NCBI GenBank assembly: GCA_019925105.1
Contig: JAHGAU010000024.1
Coordinates: 682,001-746,000 of the forward strand
Source of the DNA: Niebla homalea
Lineage: Eukaryota > Ascomycota > Lecanoromycetes > Lecanorales > Ramalinaceae
DNA length: 64,000 nt
Reading direction: 5' to 3'
Within the stretch, counting starts at the first letter, position 1. Each line of letters opens with the position of its first letter. Below, piece by piece: positions 11,054 to 21,828 of this stretch. Both the position numbers and the translations under genes were made by a program. Below the pieces are notes generated by a model that saw nothing but the letters and a program-made list of their open reading frames with translations, did no database searches and was not told the DNA's origin.

Positions 11054-13164
11054 TGTAACAGAGACAGATGTTGGCAGAAATGAATGAAGATAGGCTTCAA
11101 GACAGTGTGATACAGACGGAGGACCAGACTCAGGTCGACCGAGTAGGAGGATGTATGGAATTGGGCGAGTAAGGTTTGAGACAAATGGTAGCTAGTTCAG
11201 CATCAATGACGATTCCGAGACCTCGCGTGTCACTTGTGACGCTTCCCAATCACGCTTTATATCGGTGGTGGAGTGAGGTCAGAAGCTCGTATTCTTATGG
11301 TAGAAGATGTCTGCAGGATTTGGAATAGCTCGAACATCGAATGAGGTCAAGTTGGCAGATCAATTGGGTCTTCCAGAAATTTGTCGGATTTTGGGGTCTA
11401 TGCTTCTACCTCTTTATAGAAAGAAATTTCCGAGAAAGTGGGAAAAAAGGTTGAGATGGGATGATTGCCGTGATATCAGATCATGGGTAGATCATAAGAC
11501 AATAGTGAAATTTGATGCAACTGTCACCCAATACCGAGAACAAACGTGTGTTTCAGCTAGACGCAAACCCCGGGCTGATCCTCAAGCCTTGTGGCAGATC
11601 GCTTTGATGGAGGTGTTCCCTACCTCCCTACCTCGCTACTTCGGGTTGGTATTGAAGAAGTAGGAATTGTCAGACCGGTGGTCGCCTGTGTCTGAGTCTC
11701 TCATGCCGCTGTCACCTGAATCGCGTGGGATGACAGGATATGGTTACACGCGCGGACGATTTTTGGGGTCGGTGGCAAAACCCGACGCACATTATTGTTG
11801 GATTGCAAACGAAATGAAGCTTTGGGTTAGAAATGAAGAAATGAAGAAACCAATTATTGACTCTTGGCGTCCGTATAAGCGAGCAGGTGCCAGGTACTAC
11901 TGTTGGGCAATCTCAGATTCCCTCCTCGGTTTTGCATCGTCGCATGGCATCATCAAGGTTACGCATTAGCCTACGACCCGACCGACTCGTTCCAGAAAAA
12001 TCGTGAGTCCGAGAACTAAATCCTGTTAGTCGAGGGGCTAGAGGTCGCATCACGTCCTCGAGTCATTCCAGAACCGTCTATTATTAATATCGCCATGTGG
12101 CATGCCTGGTCGGCCACACGTGGACTGTGGAGATGAAACGGCTTGGCATACGTCGGTCTTTCCTTACTGGCTGCATTGCAGGCTGCAGCATTGTGGTATG
12201 CACCTCGTTGCATGGGCATAGTCTACACACATTGTATACTCGCAGTACTAGTGTACTTCTGGCCTCCGATCTCCAGGCCTTTGGTGGCCTCACCAGTCAC
12301 GGTGGCCGGTCTAGGGGTCCAGCTGATCACTGATCATGACCGCCCTTGCATGAGTTGTCATTCGTGGTCAGATGATGAACGGCAAATCATTAAGTTTGGG
12401 TGGTCAGAGAGCGCAGGTCCGATAATGAATGGAAATCTTGGCCCCCCCATTCGCTTCGAGCCTTCGACTCTTCCTGCAAATGGCAATGTGGCACTGCCGC
12501 ACTGGCACATCCATGAGCCAGGTTTCTTCCCGCGGGTTGACATGCAGTGCCATGTGGCAGACAGGGGTCTGCTAGCGTGTCAACCTGCTGTGTGACTACT
12601 ACTACTGACTACTGTCTACTAGTGCCTACCCAGTACAAGTTTTCCTACTTTCGTTTGATCCCTTCCAGGGTCCGTGCAATTGTCGCTGTGGGGGCTACTC
12701 TGGGTGATTATTAGCAACATAATACGGTCATATCTACATACACCAGAGGACCTGGCTGTTTGCCCTCTGGCAGACGTGGACCATAAGCATCGGATGTTGG
12801 ATGTTGCGAAGTGTGTGACTTGTATGGTAAAAAGACTTTTGGACGGTCTAATGAGCTCGAGTAGTCGGCCCCTTTTCTGGACAGCTCTATGCATGCTGAA
12901 ACGCGTGAATATGAAGCCTGTATCATCCTTCTTCCCTGATTCATCATGGTGATGGTGAGGTTTGATGTTCGATCCCCTCCGTCCATCCACGGCCCCTTAC
13001 CTTCCATTCATGTGTCAGCTGTCATGCTGACCGAGCTATCTACCCTTCCAACCTGTGCTCTCTAGAGCATCCAAAGCAGGCAATATTTGCACCTGAGCCA
13101 TGCAAAAGCAAACAAGACAACCCTGCAATGCCTTTCTAAAGTCCGATGCCAAGAGAGCACACAT
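11054..13164. other. 2.1-kb intergenic region
   Basis: Lies between the SDR gene's start and TOP1's 3' end. Two adjacent plus-strand frames (11307-11663, 11667-11969) and one at 12143-12595 show no recognisable domain, and composition is unlike the flanking genes. I see no supported gene. Confidence 0.4.
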
Positions 13165-16118
13165 TCAAAACTCCCAGTCTTCTCCTACCGATTTGATTGC
13201 CCAATCGAATTTCTCCCGAAGTGTCTTCGAGAAGAACTTTTCGATCGGGACGTCAAACTTCTTTGAAAATACGACCGTGAGACGAGGATCAATGTAATTC
13301 TACCAGGTGGTCAGCATGCCTAGTCAAATCCATGAGGTTGGAAGGTCTCACAATCTTTGATGTTCCAAGAGCCACTTCCTTATTACTCTCCTTGTCCTCG
13401 GCCTGAACACTCATGGTTGCGATGCGTTGCTCCATTTTCTCAATGTTGGCCAGGATCTTCTCTACCGTCGGTCCTTTGCCTTCGGCTTCCACCTTTCCCC
13501 TCTTGTTCTCTTGTTTATACTTCTTCGCGAGCTCGTCAGTAACCTCCAAGCGCTGCTCCAATTCTTTGTGTTTCATTTCTTTGGATCCTTCGGCGACCAA
13601 TTTTTCATTGTCCTTGGCAAACTTCTTCTCGATCTTGGTGCGTTGCTCCTCTATGAGATAGGTCTGGTGTTCCTGGATCCATTCCTGGTCCAGATCATCA
13701 TCCAACTCAAAGTATCCCTCGCCATGCTTCTTCTTCTGCTTGGGGTCAATGTCGAGGATCATCTGCTTGAGCCTCCACCTTTGATACTTGACGCCTTTAA
13801 TCCGATCACCAAGTTTCTCCATCTGAGCTCCATGCCCCGCGGTAACCGTACGCTTGTGATTGCAGAGAATGGCGACCTTACGATTGGCTTCGTTGTAGTC
13901 CTTGATCTTCTCTGGTATCGTTCCCACCGACTTCATCTCTCGCAAGAGGGTTGACATGGTGAAGGAAGCGTTGTATGTACGGAAGACCTTAGCTGTTAGA
14001 CCTTTCATGAAGTTGGACAAATGTTTGTTCAGCTGGCCAGTGGTCAACCTGTCGAAGATGTCGTCGCCTTCCTCTTTTGGACTCTTCTTGAAGAGTTTCA
14101 GGTTCTTAAAGACCTGTTCAGTGACCTCGACCTCATCGTAGAAGCGGATACTGTCCTTGCCCAAGAAGTCAAAGATCACAGTGTTGGGCGGCCTCAGACT
14201 GACGTGTTCAAATTTCAGCGAGCAGCAGCCCACAGTTTCGGCCTCGTCATCGCCCTTTTCATTGCCTGCACGGAGAGCGAAGCGATCGATCAGGTACATC
14301 GCAGTAGCACGCTGCCGATTCGCCATCACGGGATCCTTCAATTCTTTCTCATAGTGGTCCCGGATGTGATCGATGTGCTTTTTGAGTTCGCGCGCCTTTT
14401 CGAATTTGTTGAAATCACTTTGTCCCTTCACATCCGAGTTGGCTGCAAGCATGACGTATTTGTAGGCCCCATTGATGTTTTCCTGCCACATTGCAAGCCA
14501 TGTGCCTTCTTGATCGTGTTTGATCTCCTTCCAGCGGTGACCCTCAGGAGGAATTGGGACCGTAGCCTCTTTTCCAATGTTGATTGTGATCTGCTCGGGC
14601 TTGACTCGTTTCTTGACGTGACCGGTTTTTGGATGCTCACCACGGCCACGGAAGAGCCCTGGAGGTTCGACGCGGAAGTTCCCAACCTTTTGCTTGCGTC
14701 CATCCCATTTGCAGTAGAGGTATGGGGCCTCTATCTCATCTTTTTCCGCCTTTAGTCGTTTCTTCTCCGCTTGAGGTAGGGCCTTCTTCTCCATCCGCTG
14801 TGCGTCAAAGTAATCGAAGATTGCTTGGAAGTCACATTTCTTGAAGTCCTTGATTGCTACCTTGTTTCCCTCTTTGTCAGTGGCTCCCCCAGTCTCCTTC
14901 AGCGATTTGGTGAAGTCTTCGAAAAAGTTCTTGATGAATGTAGGATTCTCAACATTGTGAGTTGAATTCAGCATCGAGCCGAAGAACGTTGCGATTTCTT
15001 CGGACTCAGGAGCCATGTTCACAGGCTGTCCATCATATCTCATCTTCACGTTCTTCGGCAGCGTCTGGTAAGGTGGGGGAAAGACGACCCCAGCATGTTC
15101 CAGGGTCGTCCACTTTTTGGTTCCGTCACCCTTGGTAGGATCCTCCCACCATTTGTATTCTTCCTCCTCCTCTTCTGCTTCTTCATCTTCCTGAGTCTCT
15201 TCTTTCTTGACTTTCGACTTCTTGGGAGTAGAGGCCTCGCGCTTGACAGGTTTCTCAGGCTTCTTAGTCGGTTTTGCCTTGCTGGCTAGAGGCTTGTCAT
15301 CGTCAGATTCTTCCTTCTTCACTCCATTAGGCATGCTCTTTTTCTTGGCCGAGACACCGTTCGTTTGAGGTTTGCTGTCATTCTTCTTTCTCTCCTCCTT
15401 GCGAATCTCCTTGGCGTCTTTTGCAGCCTTCTTTTCGATCTTTTGCTTCTCTTTTGCTAGCTTGACGCCAAGGGGCGCGTCCGAATCTTCGGACTCGCCA
15501 ATGGCCGTCTCGCTAGCCTTGACTGGTTTCTTTGCAACGAGTGGGGATTTGGATTTCCTCTTCTTCGAGACAAGCGGGGCATCATCCGAGTCTGATTCCA
15601 GATCAGGCTTCATTGACTTTGAGACTCGTCTCTTCTTGCTCTTAAAATAATCAGAACTATGCGCTGACTCATACGAAGAGGTGTTTGGAGCTTACCAAGG
15701 GGGCATCATCTTCAGCGTCGCTGCTGGACTCTTTGTACGACTTGCCTGCACTGGCTCGGGCTTTCCTCTTGGTTGAAGCATTGCCGTTGGGTTGGGGCTC
15801 GTCTATATCCATCTCCTCGACTGGGCCATTGCGTACGGAAATGCCGGCTGCTCCGTTCACAGGTTGCTGAGCATCGTCCATGGCTTTGTCCTGGCTTTTC
15901 GAGATTGTACTTGAGGATTTGACTACATGTCCTGAGTTATTTCGGTCAGCTCAATCCATGTTTGTGGATTTGTTTTGAGTACAAGGTAGTGGTAGTGAGG
16001 GACAGGGATAGCCAAAAGCAATCTTGCACTGGAAAGAAAACCAGGTCGGAACATCGTTGAACCTACCGTTTGGCTTTTTAGACCCAGCCAAGGGCACGTC
16101 GTCATCCGAAGAGCTCAT
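13165..16118 (-). CDS. TOP1: DNA topoisomerase I (type IB)
   Basis: Nuclear type IB topoisomerase that relaxes supercoils through a 3'-phosphotyrosyl intermediate. The four exons are 16118-16067, 15931-15696, 15640-13352 and 13299-13165, in phase, 903 residues. The N-terminal 230 residues are acidic and Lys-rich with a recurring Ser/Asp-rich-PL motif (DDDVPL, EDDAPL, SDDAPL, DSDAPL, DDDKPL) and NLS-like KKRK runs. The core has [41 protein letters not shown] and [13 protein letters not shown], with the catalytic Arg region at [10 protein letters not shown] and the Lys loop. A charged linker follows. The catalytic tyrosine (Tyr861, in KINYIDPR) is encoded by exon 4; reading exon 3 through the intron yields a false C-terminus lacking it. 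Divergent from ATP3. Confidence 0.95.
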
Positions 16119-16621
16119 GTTGATGATTTGAGCAGGTTTGGGATGATGGTTGAAGTAAAGCAGGTAATGAGCGCTTGTAGGGCAAGGATAATCGAGAAAT
16201 CTGTAGGCGACGACGCGACTTTGTTGGTTCCGAAACCACTCCGCAATTAGTCCGAAATTGAATCTGTAAAGACCGAATCTTCCATACAGTGTGTTGCGAA
16301 GGATTAAAGAATCTAAAAGCGAGATGAGTGAGATCCCTGAATGATAGCAAAACATGCAGGGACAGAGTCGAGGACAATAGAAAGGTGAAGGTGCCCAAGG
16401 CAAGGCCTCAAATGTAATTCGCCGGCCACGGCAGCAACGGGTTTTCTGCAGAGTGAATGAATTGGTGAAGTGTCGTTGCGCTACACTTTTAGAGACTAGC
16501 GTGGTTTGGGACCCGACCTCAGACCTTGAATCCCCTCAAGCGGTCACACAACAAACAGCTTGCCCCTCAGAGCTTGTTGAAGCTTCAATTGATTCTTTGA
16601 AAGCTCGAAGGGCGTCTCAAA
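16119..16621. promoter_or_regulatory. divergent promoter region TOP1 / ATP3
   Basis: 503 bp between the two start codons. Contains 5' UTRs of both genes; minus-strand frames here (15951-16403, 16102-16398) overlap TOP1 exon 1 in other frames and look like shadows. Confidence 0.45.
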
Positions 16622-17846
16622 ATGGCCACAATGCTCGTCAGGGCAACACGCCCAGCCCTCAATGCCGGGGCTGTGGCCGCTGTCCGGTCAGTTTCTTTTC
16701 TTCTCCTTGACGACTCCAGGCTCAGCATGCCCGACACCACTGCAGCGATAATACAATGCTACAGTGGGATCAAATATGCTTCGACAACTCTTCACAGTGA
16801 CAGCACGTCTAATATAACGGCACTAATGGCACCAACGACACCAATTGTACATGACCAAAGCTAACACCCTCCCCATCACAGACCCAACCTCATCCCCACC
16901 GCCAACTACGCCACCCTCCGCGAAATCGAGGGCCGCCTCAAATCGATCCGCAACATCGAGAAAATCACCAAGACGATGAAGATCGTCGCCTCCACCAAAC
17001 TCACCCGCGCCCAGCGCGCCATGACCGAATCCCGCTCCTACGGCCAAACCTCCAACACCGTCTTCGAGAACGCCGAGACCAAGGCCGACACCGAGGAGGG
17101 CGCCAAGAAGACCCTCATCGTGGTCTGCTCCTCCGACAAGGGGCTGTGCGGCGGGATCCACTCGGGCCTCACCAAGAAGACCCGCCGCATGATGGAGCAG
17201 ACCCCCAACGCCGATCTCGTCGTGCTGGGGGAGAAGAGCAAGGCGCAGCTGGCACGGAGCTCGGGCAAGCACATCGTGCTGAGTTTTGCCGGGGTCGGGA
17301 AGGATGTGCCGACGTTTGCGGACGCGCAGGCGGTGGCGGATCAGATCTCCCTGCTGCCCGAGGATTATGGGGATATTCAGATCTTGTACAATCGGTTCAT
17401 CAACGCGACGAGCTATGAGGCCACGCCCATTGAGGCCTTTTCGGAGGATGCGATCAAGAATTCGCGTACGTTGACTATCTCGTAGAGTGTTGATGGGCGG
17501 GATGCTGATTGGAGAACAGCAAACTTTGCGGCCTTTGAGATTGACGATGAAGCTCTCAGCAATCTCAGAGAATACGCCCTCGCCAACTCGCTTTTTTGGG
17601 CTCTGGCCGAGGGTCACGCTTGTGAACAGTCAGCTCGCCGGAATGCCATGGACGTAAGTAGCTCCTTCATCTCTCTAGACTCTCCTGGGCTACGATCAAG
17701 GCTAATTGCCATCGCTCCAGAATGCCTCAAAGAACGCCGGCGACATGATTAACAAATTCTCAATCCTCTATAATCGCACCCGGCAAGCAGTCATTACAGG
17801 CGAACTGGTGGAAATCATTACTGGTGCAGCAGCCTCAGAAGGCTAA
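16622..17846 (+). CDS. ATP3: mitochondrial ATP synthase subunit gamma
   Basis: Central rotor stalk of F1-ATPase in the mitochondrial matrix. The four exons are 16622-16686, 16882-17465, 17520-17653 and 17721-17846, giving 302 residues. The N-terminal [16 protein letters not shown] is a mitochondrial presequence. Next come the hallmark N-terminal helix [32 protein letters not shown], with [10 protein letters not shown] in the middle. The C-terminal helix [33 protein letters not shown] is the gamma signature. Intron 1 lies at the presequence/mature boundary. Codon use switches sharply from C-ending to G-ending within exon 2. A 264-codon antisense frame over this gene is a by-product of that skew. 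Confidence 0.95.
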
Positions 17847-18017
17847 GCGGTGGTTTGTGTATAGTACTTGCTAGATACTTTCTGCGATCCAAAAAAGAGA
17901 CGATTTTTCTCGCCCGTTACCATCAAATTTTCCCAATCCCAAATGAACGAAGGGGTCGACGTTCCCATCTCAATCATTAAAGACGTCTCGTCTTTCCCTT
18001 GCTTGCTCAAACCATTC

Positions 18018-19040
18018 TTAGAAGTCATTACTGTGACGTCCATAGAATTTCGCAAAGCTGACCTTTGGAGTGAGCGCAGTCTCGACGCTGACCGAGTGTT
18101 CCAATTTCTTTGCCCATTCCTCATCCTCGAAGCCGACCAGCCAGAACCTCTTCAAAGACTTCAAGCGCCTCAACATGTCTTTCAGAACCTCCTTGTCCAC
18201 TTCGATGATCGACTCCTTCTCGAACCTCACCCGCTTTTTATTGAAATCGGTGACCTTTCTGTCCTGCTGCCCACCGAGAATTGTATGCTCACAGATCTGA
18301 GGATCGGTGTGTTCAGGCAAGAATATCCACAATAGCTGAAGCTTGGTCAATATCTGAATCCTCTTGGCAAGCAGTGATAGGCCGTCAAGACGGATATCCT
18401 CATCAATCATTAAAAATGCAAGCTTTGTGATCATGAGGATGCCATGTCTAGGCATCAGGTCGAAGATGCTGGGAAGGGGCTTGGGAGCGTCCATCAGGAT
18501 CTCAATGAATGTGTTCTCGCTGTAGAGTAAAGGCCACCCAACATGATAGAATTGTTTGCAAGTGCGCAGGACGTTGTGGTGAACGCCTCGCTCCTGGTTC
18601 GTGACAGGCGCTATGTTCCTTGCAGATACGAGCAGGATTCGGAATGTATTTCGAAGGATTTCATTTGGCAGTTTCTGTATGGCCGCGGCCTCGCTCCGAG
18701 CTTGTGCTATCTGTGAGGTGCTGGCCACGGCTAACGTGTGGCGTCCTCCGATGCATGGATCACGGCTTTGGTCACTAGAGGATGGCTTTGCCCACTGATC
18801 TTGCGTAGTCGGAAGATTCATTATTGCTTCCTTCAGGATATAGTCGATAGACATCCTCCTGCTCAAATGGGATTCACACGGAAGAGGCTGGTTTGGGCGA
18901 ATGGTCTGGTATTTGGGCTTGTTACCAGCCTCACGACGCTGCATCGTGCTCATCTGAGACACCATGGTGGAGATAGAAGAGAATGATTGGACTTTTGCTA
19001 TGCAGGCAGTTTGTATGATACTTGATAGAGGATGCCTCAT
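18018..19040 (-). CDS. hypothetical protein with F-box-like segment
   Basis: An uninterrupted 340-residue frame starting at ATG 19040. Around residues 120-136 it has IQKLPNEILRNTFRILL, resembling the first helix of an F-box (LPxEIL), followed by RTCKQFYHVGWPLLYSENTF, the second half seen in many fungal F-box-like proteins (CKxxYxxxxPLLYxxNTF). The remainder is Leu- and charge-rich without LRRs that I can define. F-box proteins recruit substrates to SCF ubiquitin ligases, but Skp1 binding is not shown here. It lies 171 bp from the convergent ATP3 gene. Confidence 0.6.
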   Translation of the reverse strand: MRHPLSSIIQTACIAKVQSFSSISTMVSQMSTMQRREAGNKPKYQTIRPNQPLPCESHLSRRMSIDYILKEAIMNLPTTQDQWAKPSSSDQSRDPCIGGRHTLAVASTSQIAQARSEAAAIQKLPNEILRNTFRILLVSARNIAPVTNQERGVHHNVLRTCKQFYHVGWPLLYSENTFIEILMDAPKPLPSIFDLMPRHGILMITKLAFLMIDEDIRLDGLSLLAKRIQILTKLQLLWIFLPEHTDPQICEHTILGGQQDRKVTDFNKKRVRFEKESIIEVDKEVLKDMLRRLKSLKRFWLVGFEDEEWAKKLEHSVSVETALTPKVSFAKFYGRHSNDF

Positions 19041-19321
19041 CGATCAATCTTTCGGGGCAGGTACTTTGATAATCTCATAAAACAGGCCCTCGGGTGGTTC
19101 GCTTCTTCATACTTGGGTGACTGCGATCCAAGGACATGACTCGAGGTGAGGAAGGTGCCCATGACGTCCATTTCGGTCGGACAGGCCCGAGTTCTGTGCA
19201 GAAAGTATTGAGCTCTCGATTATAGTATAAGAACTACGAGTCGCTGATGTTGGTTACGCTCTTACTATAGTTCGCAGGCGTGAGGCCTGCGCTTTGGTAC
19301 AATGCGTGCGAGGTAGGTGGT

Positions 19322-21267
19322 TCAATTCTGTGTCGGCATGTTGACTCCGGCTTTGCCTTCTACTGCATCCTCGCCTCTCCAGAGGCTTGTGACTGTCTTG
19401 GTCTGGGTGTAGAAGTTGATGCCGCTCTTTCCGTAAAAGGTGTTTGCGCCACCGCCAGCGACGCTTTTCTTGTTCCCGGTGAAAGAGAACTAGACGAGGA
19501 TTCCACAGTCAGTGCCATTCAGGTGTGATTTTTTTGTAGCTGACAAGACACATTGCAAGATGATTGCCCATAAAATATCTCGCGACCCTTACACGATTCT
19601 GATTCGAAGAGAACTCGCTCGGATTTCACGTACCATAGGAAGGGGGACAGGTATAGGCACGTTAATGCCAACCTGGCCAGCTTCGACGTCCTTCTGGAAA
19701 CGGGTAGCAGATGATCCGGATCGGGTGAAGATGGATACTCCGTTGCCGTACTCATTAGCGTTGATCAGGTCGATGGCTTCGGACATTGTCTCTGTCGATA
19801 GACACACAAGGACTGGTCCAAAGATCTCTTCAGTGTAGCATGTCATGTGGGGCTTGACATCGGTGATGATAGTAGGACCAAGCTGTTAAGATCATCAGCC
19901 GAAAGTCTCAACCTTCATCATAATGAATTACCCAATTGCCGTTGGGGTACTTCTGCGGCTTGTGGCCTCTACCGTCTAGCAATATGGTTGCTCCTTCTCT
20001 TTCCGCCGTGGCGATAATTTCCTCGATCCTCTCTCGGCTTTGAGGGCTGATCAAAGGACCCAGGTCTGCACCATCTTCAAATCCACCGTTCACGTTCAGT
20101 GCTTTGGCTTTCTCGGCCAGCTCAGGAAGCCACTCCTCTGTCCCACCGACTGTGACAACTGCGCTGAGAGCCATACACCGCTGACCAGCAGCTCCAAAAG
20201 CAGCACCAGCAATTGCGTTCAAGGCGTGATTCTTATCGCAATCTGGCAGTACAGCAGCGTGGTTCTTGGCTCCCAGGTTTGCTTGTACACGCTTCCCATT
20301 TGCTGATCCACGGGTGTAGATGTACTCGCCAGCTTTGTTACTGCCGACAAAGCTAATTGCCTTAATGGCAGGCTCATCAATTATGAAATCGACGGTCTTT
20401 GCAGAGCCGTGGACAATGTTAATGACACCATCAGGATAGCCAGCCTCCCTTGCAAGTTCTGCTAGAATCATTGCCGCGCCGGGGTCACGTTCTGATGGCT
20501 TGAGAATCAAAGCATTGCCAGTAATGGTTGCTATGGGAATCACCCAAAGAGGAATCATTGCAGGAAAGTCTACCAAGTCAACATTGAGGCCGAGGGATAT
20601 TTTCAGGATTAAGGGTCAACTCACTGAAAGGGCAAATGGCAGCAACGACTCCTAGAGGCTCTCGATAGTTTCTAGTCTCCATATCTTTAGCCACCTCCAA
20701 TACCTCTCCAGTCAACTGAGTAGTAATGCCACAGGCAGTCTCTGCGACTTGTAGCCCTCGAAGGACGTCACCCTTCGCATCAGCAAATGTCTTGCCTTGC
20801 TCCAACGTGATGCTTGCAGCCAGTCGATCCCAATGCTGCCGGATCAATGCTACAAACTTGAACATGATCTGTTGTCGATGAAGCAAGCTGGTAGCTTTCC
20901 ATGCCGGGAAAGCCTTCTGTGCGCTTGCAACGGAGGCATCAAGCTCGGCATCCGTACTTTGTGGAACACGAGTAACGAGATTGTTGGTTGCCGGATCCTG
21001 TAAATCAATCCATGAGGATGATTGAGAATCGACAAACTTGTTGTCTATGAAATTATGCGTAGCATAAGTTGAGGCCGTTTGGGCATGGCTGGTAGGGTAA
21101 ACACTGGGATCTCCAACTGTAGCTGCAGAGGCCATGGCCCGATAACGCTGAGCGGTCACATGGAACGTGCTCTTCCGAGTCAATGAAGGAAGGCTCAAAC
21201 GTCGAGGCCGAGGGGTTGCTAAGCTACGATCAATAGCTGCCAGGAGCAGCGACCTGGAAGCATTCAT
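19322..21267 (-). CDS. methylmalonate-semialdehyde dehydrogenase (acylating), ALDH6 family
   Basis: Mitochondrial CoA-dependent oxidation of malonate and methylmalonate semialdehydes in valine and pyrimidine catabolism. The four exons are 21267-20625, 20569-19932, 19882-19634 and 19489-19322, in phase, 565 residues. The N-terminus is Arg/Ser-rich ([20 protein letters not shown]), a likely transit peptide. ALDH landmarks are [22 protein letters not shown] (split by intron 1), [25 protein letters not shown], and the catalytic loop [11 protein letters not shown] with Cys346. EEIFGPVL and the family-specific [18 protein letters not shown] follow, and the end is VNMPTQN. GQRCMA and the [14 protein letters not shown] block separate it from other ALDHs. 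Confidence 0.93.
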
Positions 21268-21828
21268 GTCCGTGAGCAGGATCGATCATTCAGTGCAATC
21301 ATGTCATTAGTAGAGGGCAGACGTAAAAAGGCTGTCCGTGAGAACATTGGCACCTTCTATGGATCAATTGACTTCACTTCGGTGTGTTATATATTGACGG
21401 TGTATCAAGCTTACCCCGCCCCTGAGGGTCTCCCCACACCGGCTACACGGCGATCAGACAGTGCGCGGACTTCTCGTCATGATGTACGTACCATTGAATA
21501 TACTTGCATTGTGGCGGAGAATTGGGTGCTAGCGGAAAAGCATTACTCTACAAGACAGTACAAGTCGTCCTGCCGTTGCATTGTAGTCAAGAGAAGGCAA
21601 TGGAATAAATAGAATCTTGCAGCAAGACCTTTTGACACAACGATTTCGAATATCATACACCTTTTTGATTGAATATGAGAACAACACCGAGCACTAGCAC
21701 CCATGATAATTCACGTGGTCTAGGAGCTTCAGCCTGCTTCTGAGCCCCAATATCACCTCTGTTGCCTTCTTTGACGCTAGCTATGCTTGTATTGACACAT
21801 TTGGCTATCAAGTGTCGCCTAATTATCA
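21268..21828. other. intergenic, dehydrogenase promoter and calnexin 3' side
   Basis: A plus-strand frame (21301-21612, 103 codons) beginning with ATG has no recognisable domain and overlaps the expected promoter; not called as a gene. Confidence 0.35.

Noticed and set aside
11307..11969. Two adjacent plus frames as one gene
   Set aside because: Both unrecognised; joining them needs an intron that I could not place, and composition is not coding-like.
14021..14755. 244-codon plus frame antisense to TOP1
   Set aside because: Shadow of TOP1 exon 3; no start context or domain.
16823..17617. 264-codon minus frame over ATP3
   Set aside because: It crosses ATP3 introns and exons; ATP3 is unambiguous. 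An effect of codon skew.
21301..21612. 103-codon plus frame beside the dehydrogenase start
   Set aside because: Starts 33 bp from the divergent dehydrogenase ATG, no domain, no support beyond being open.
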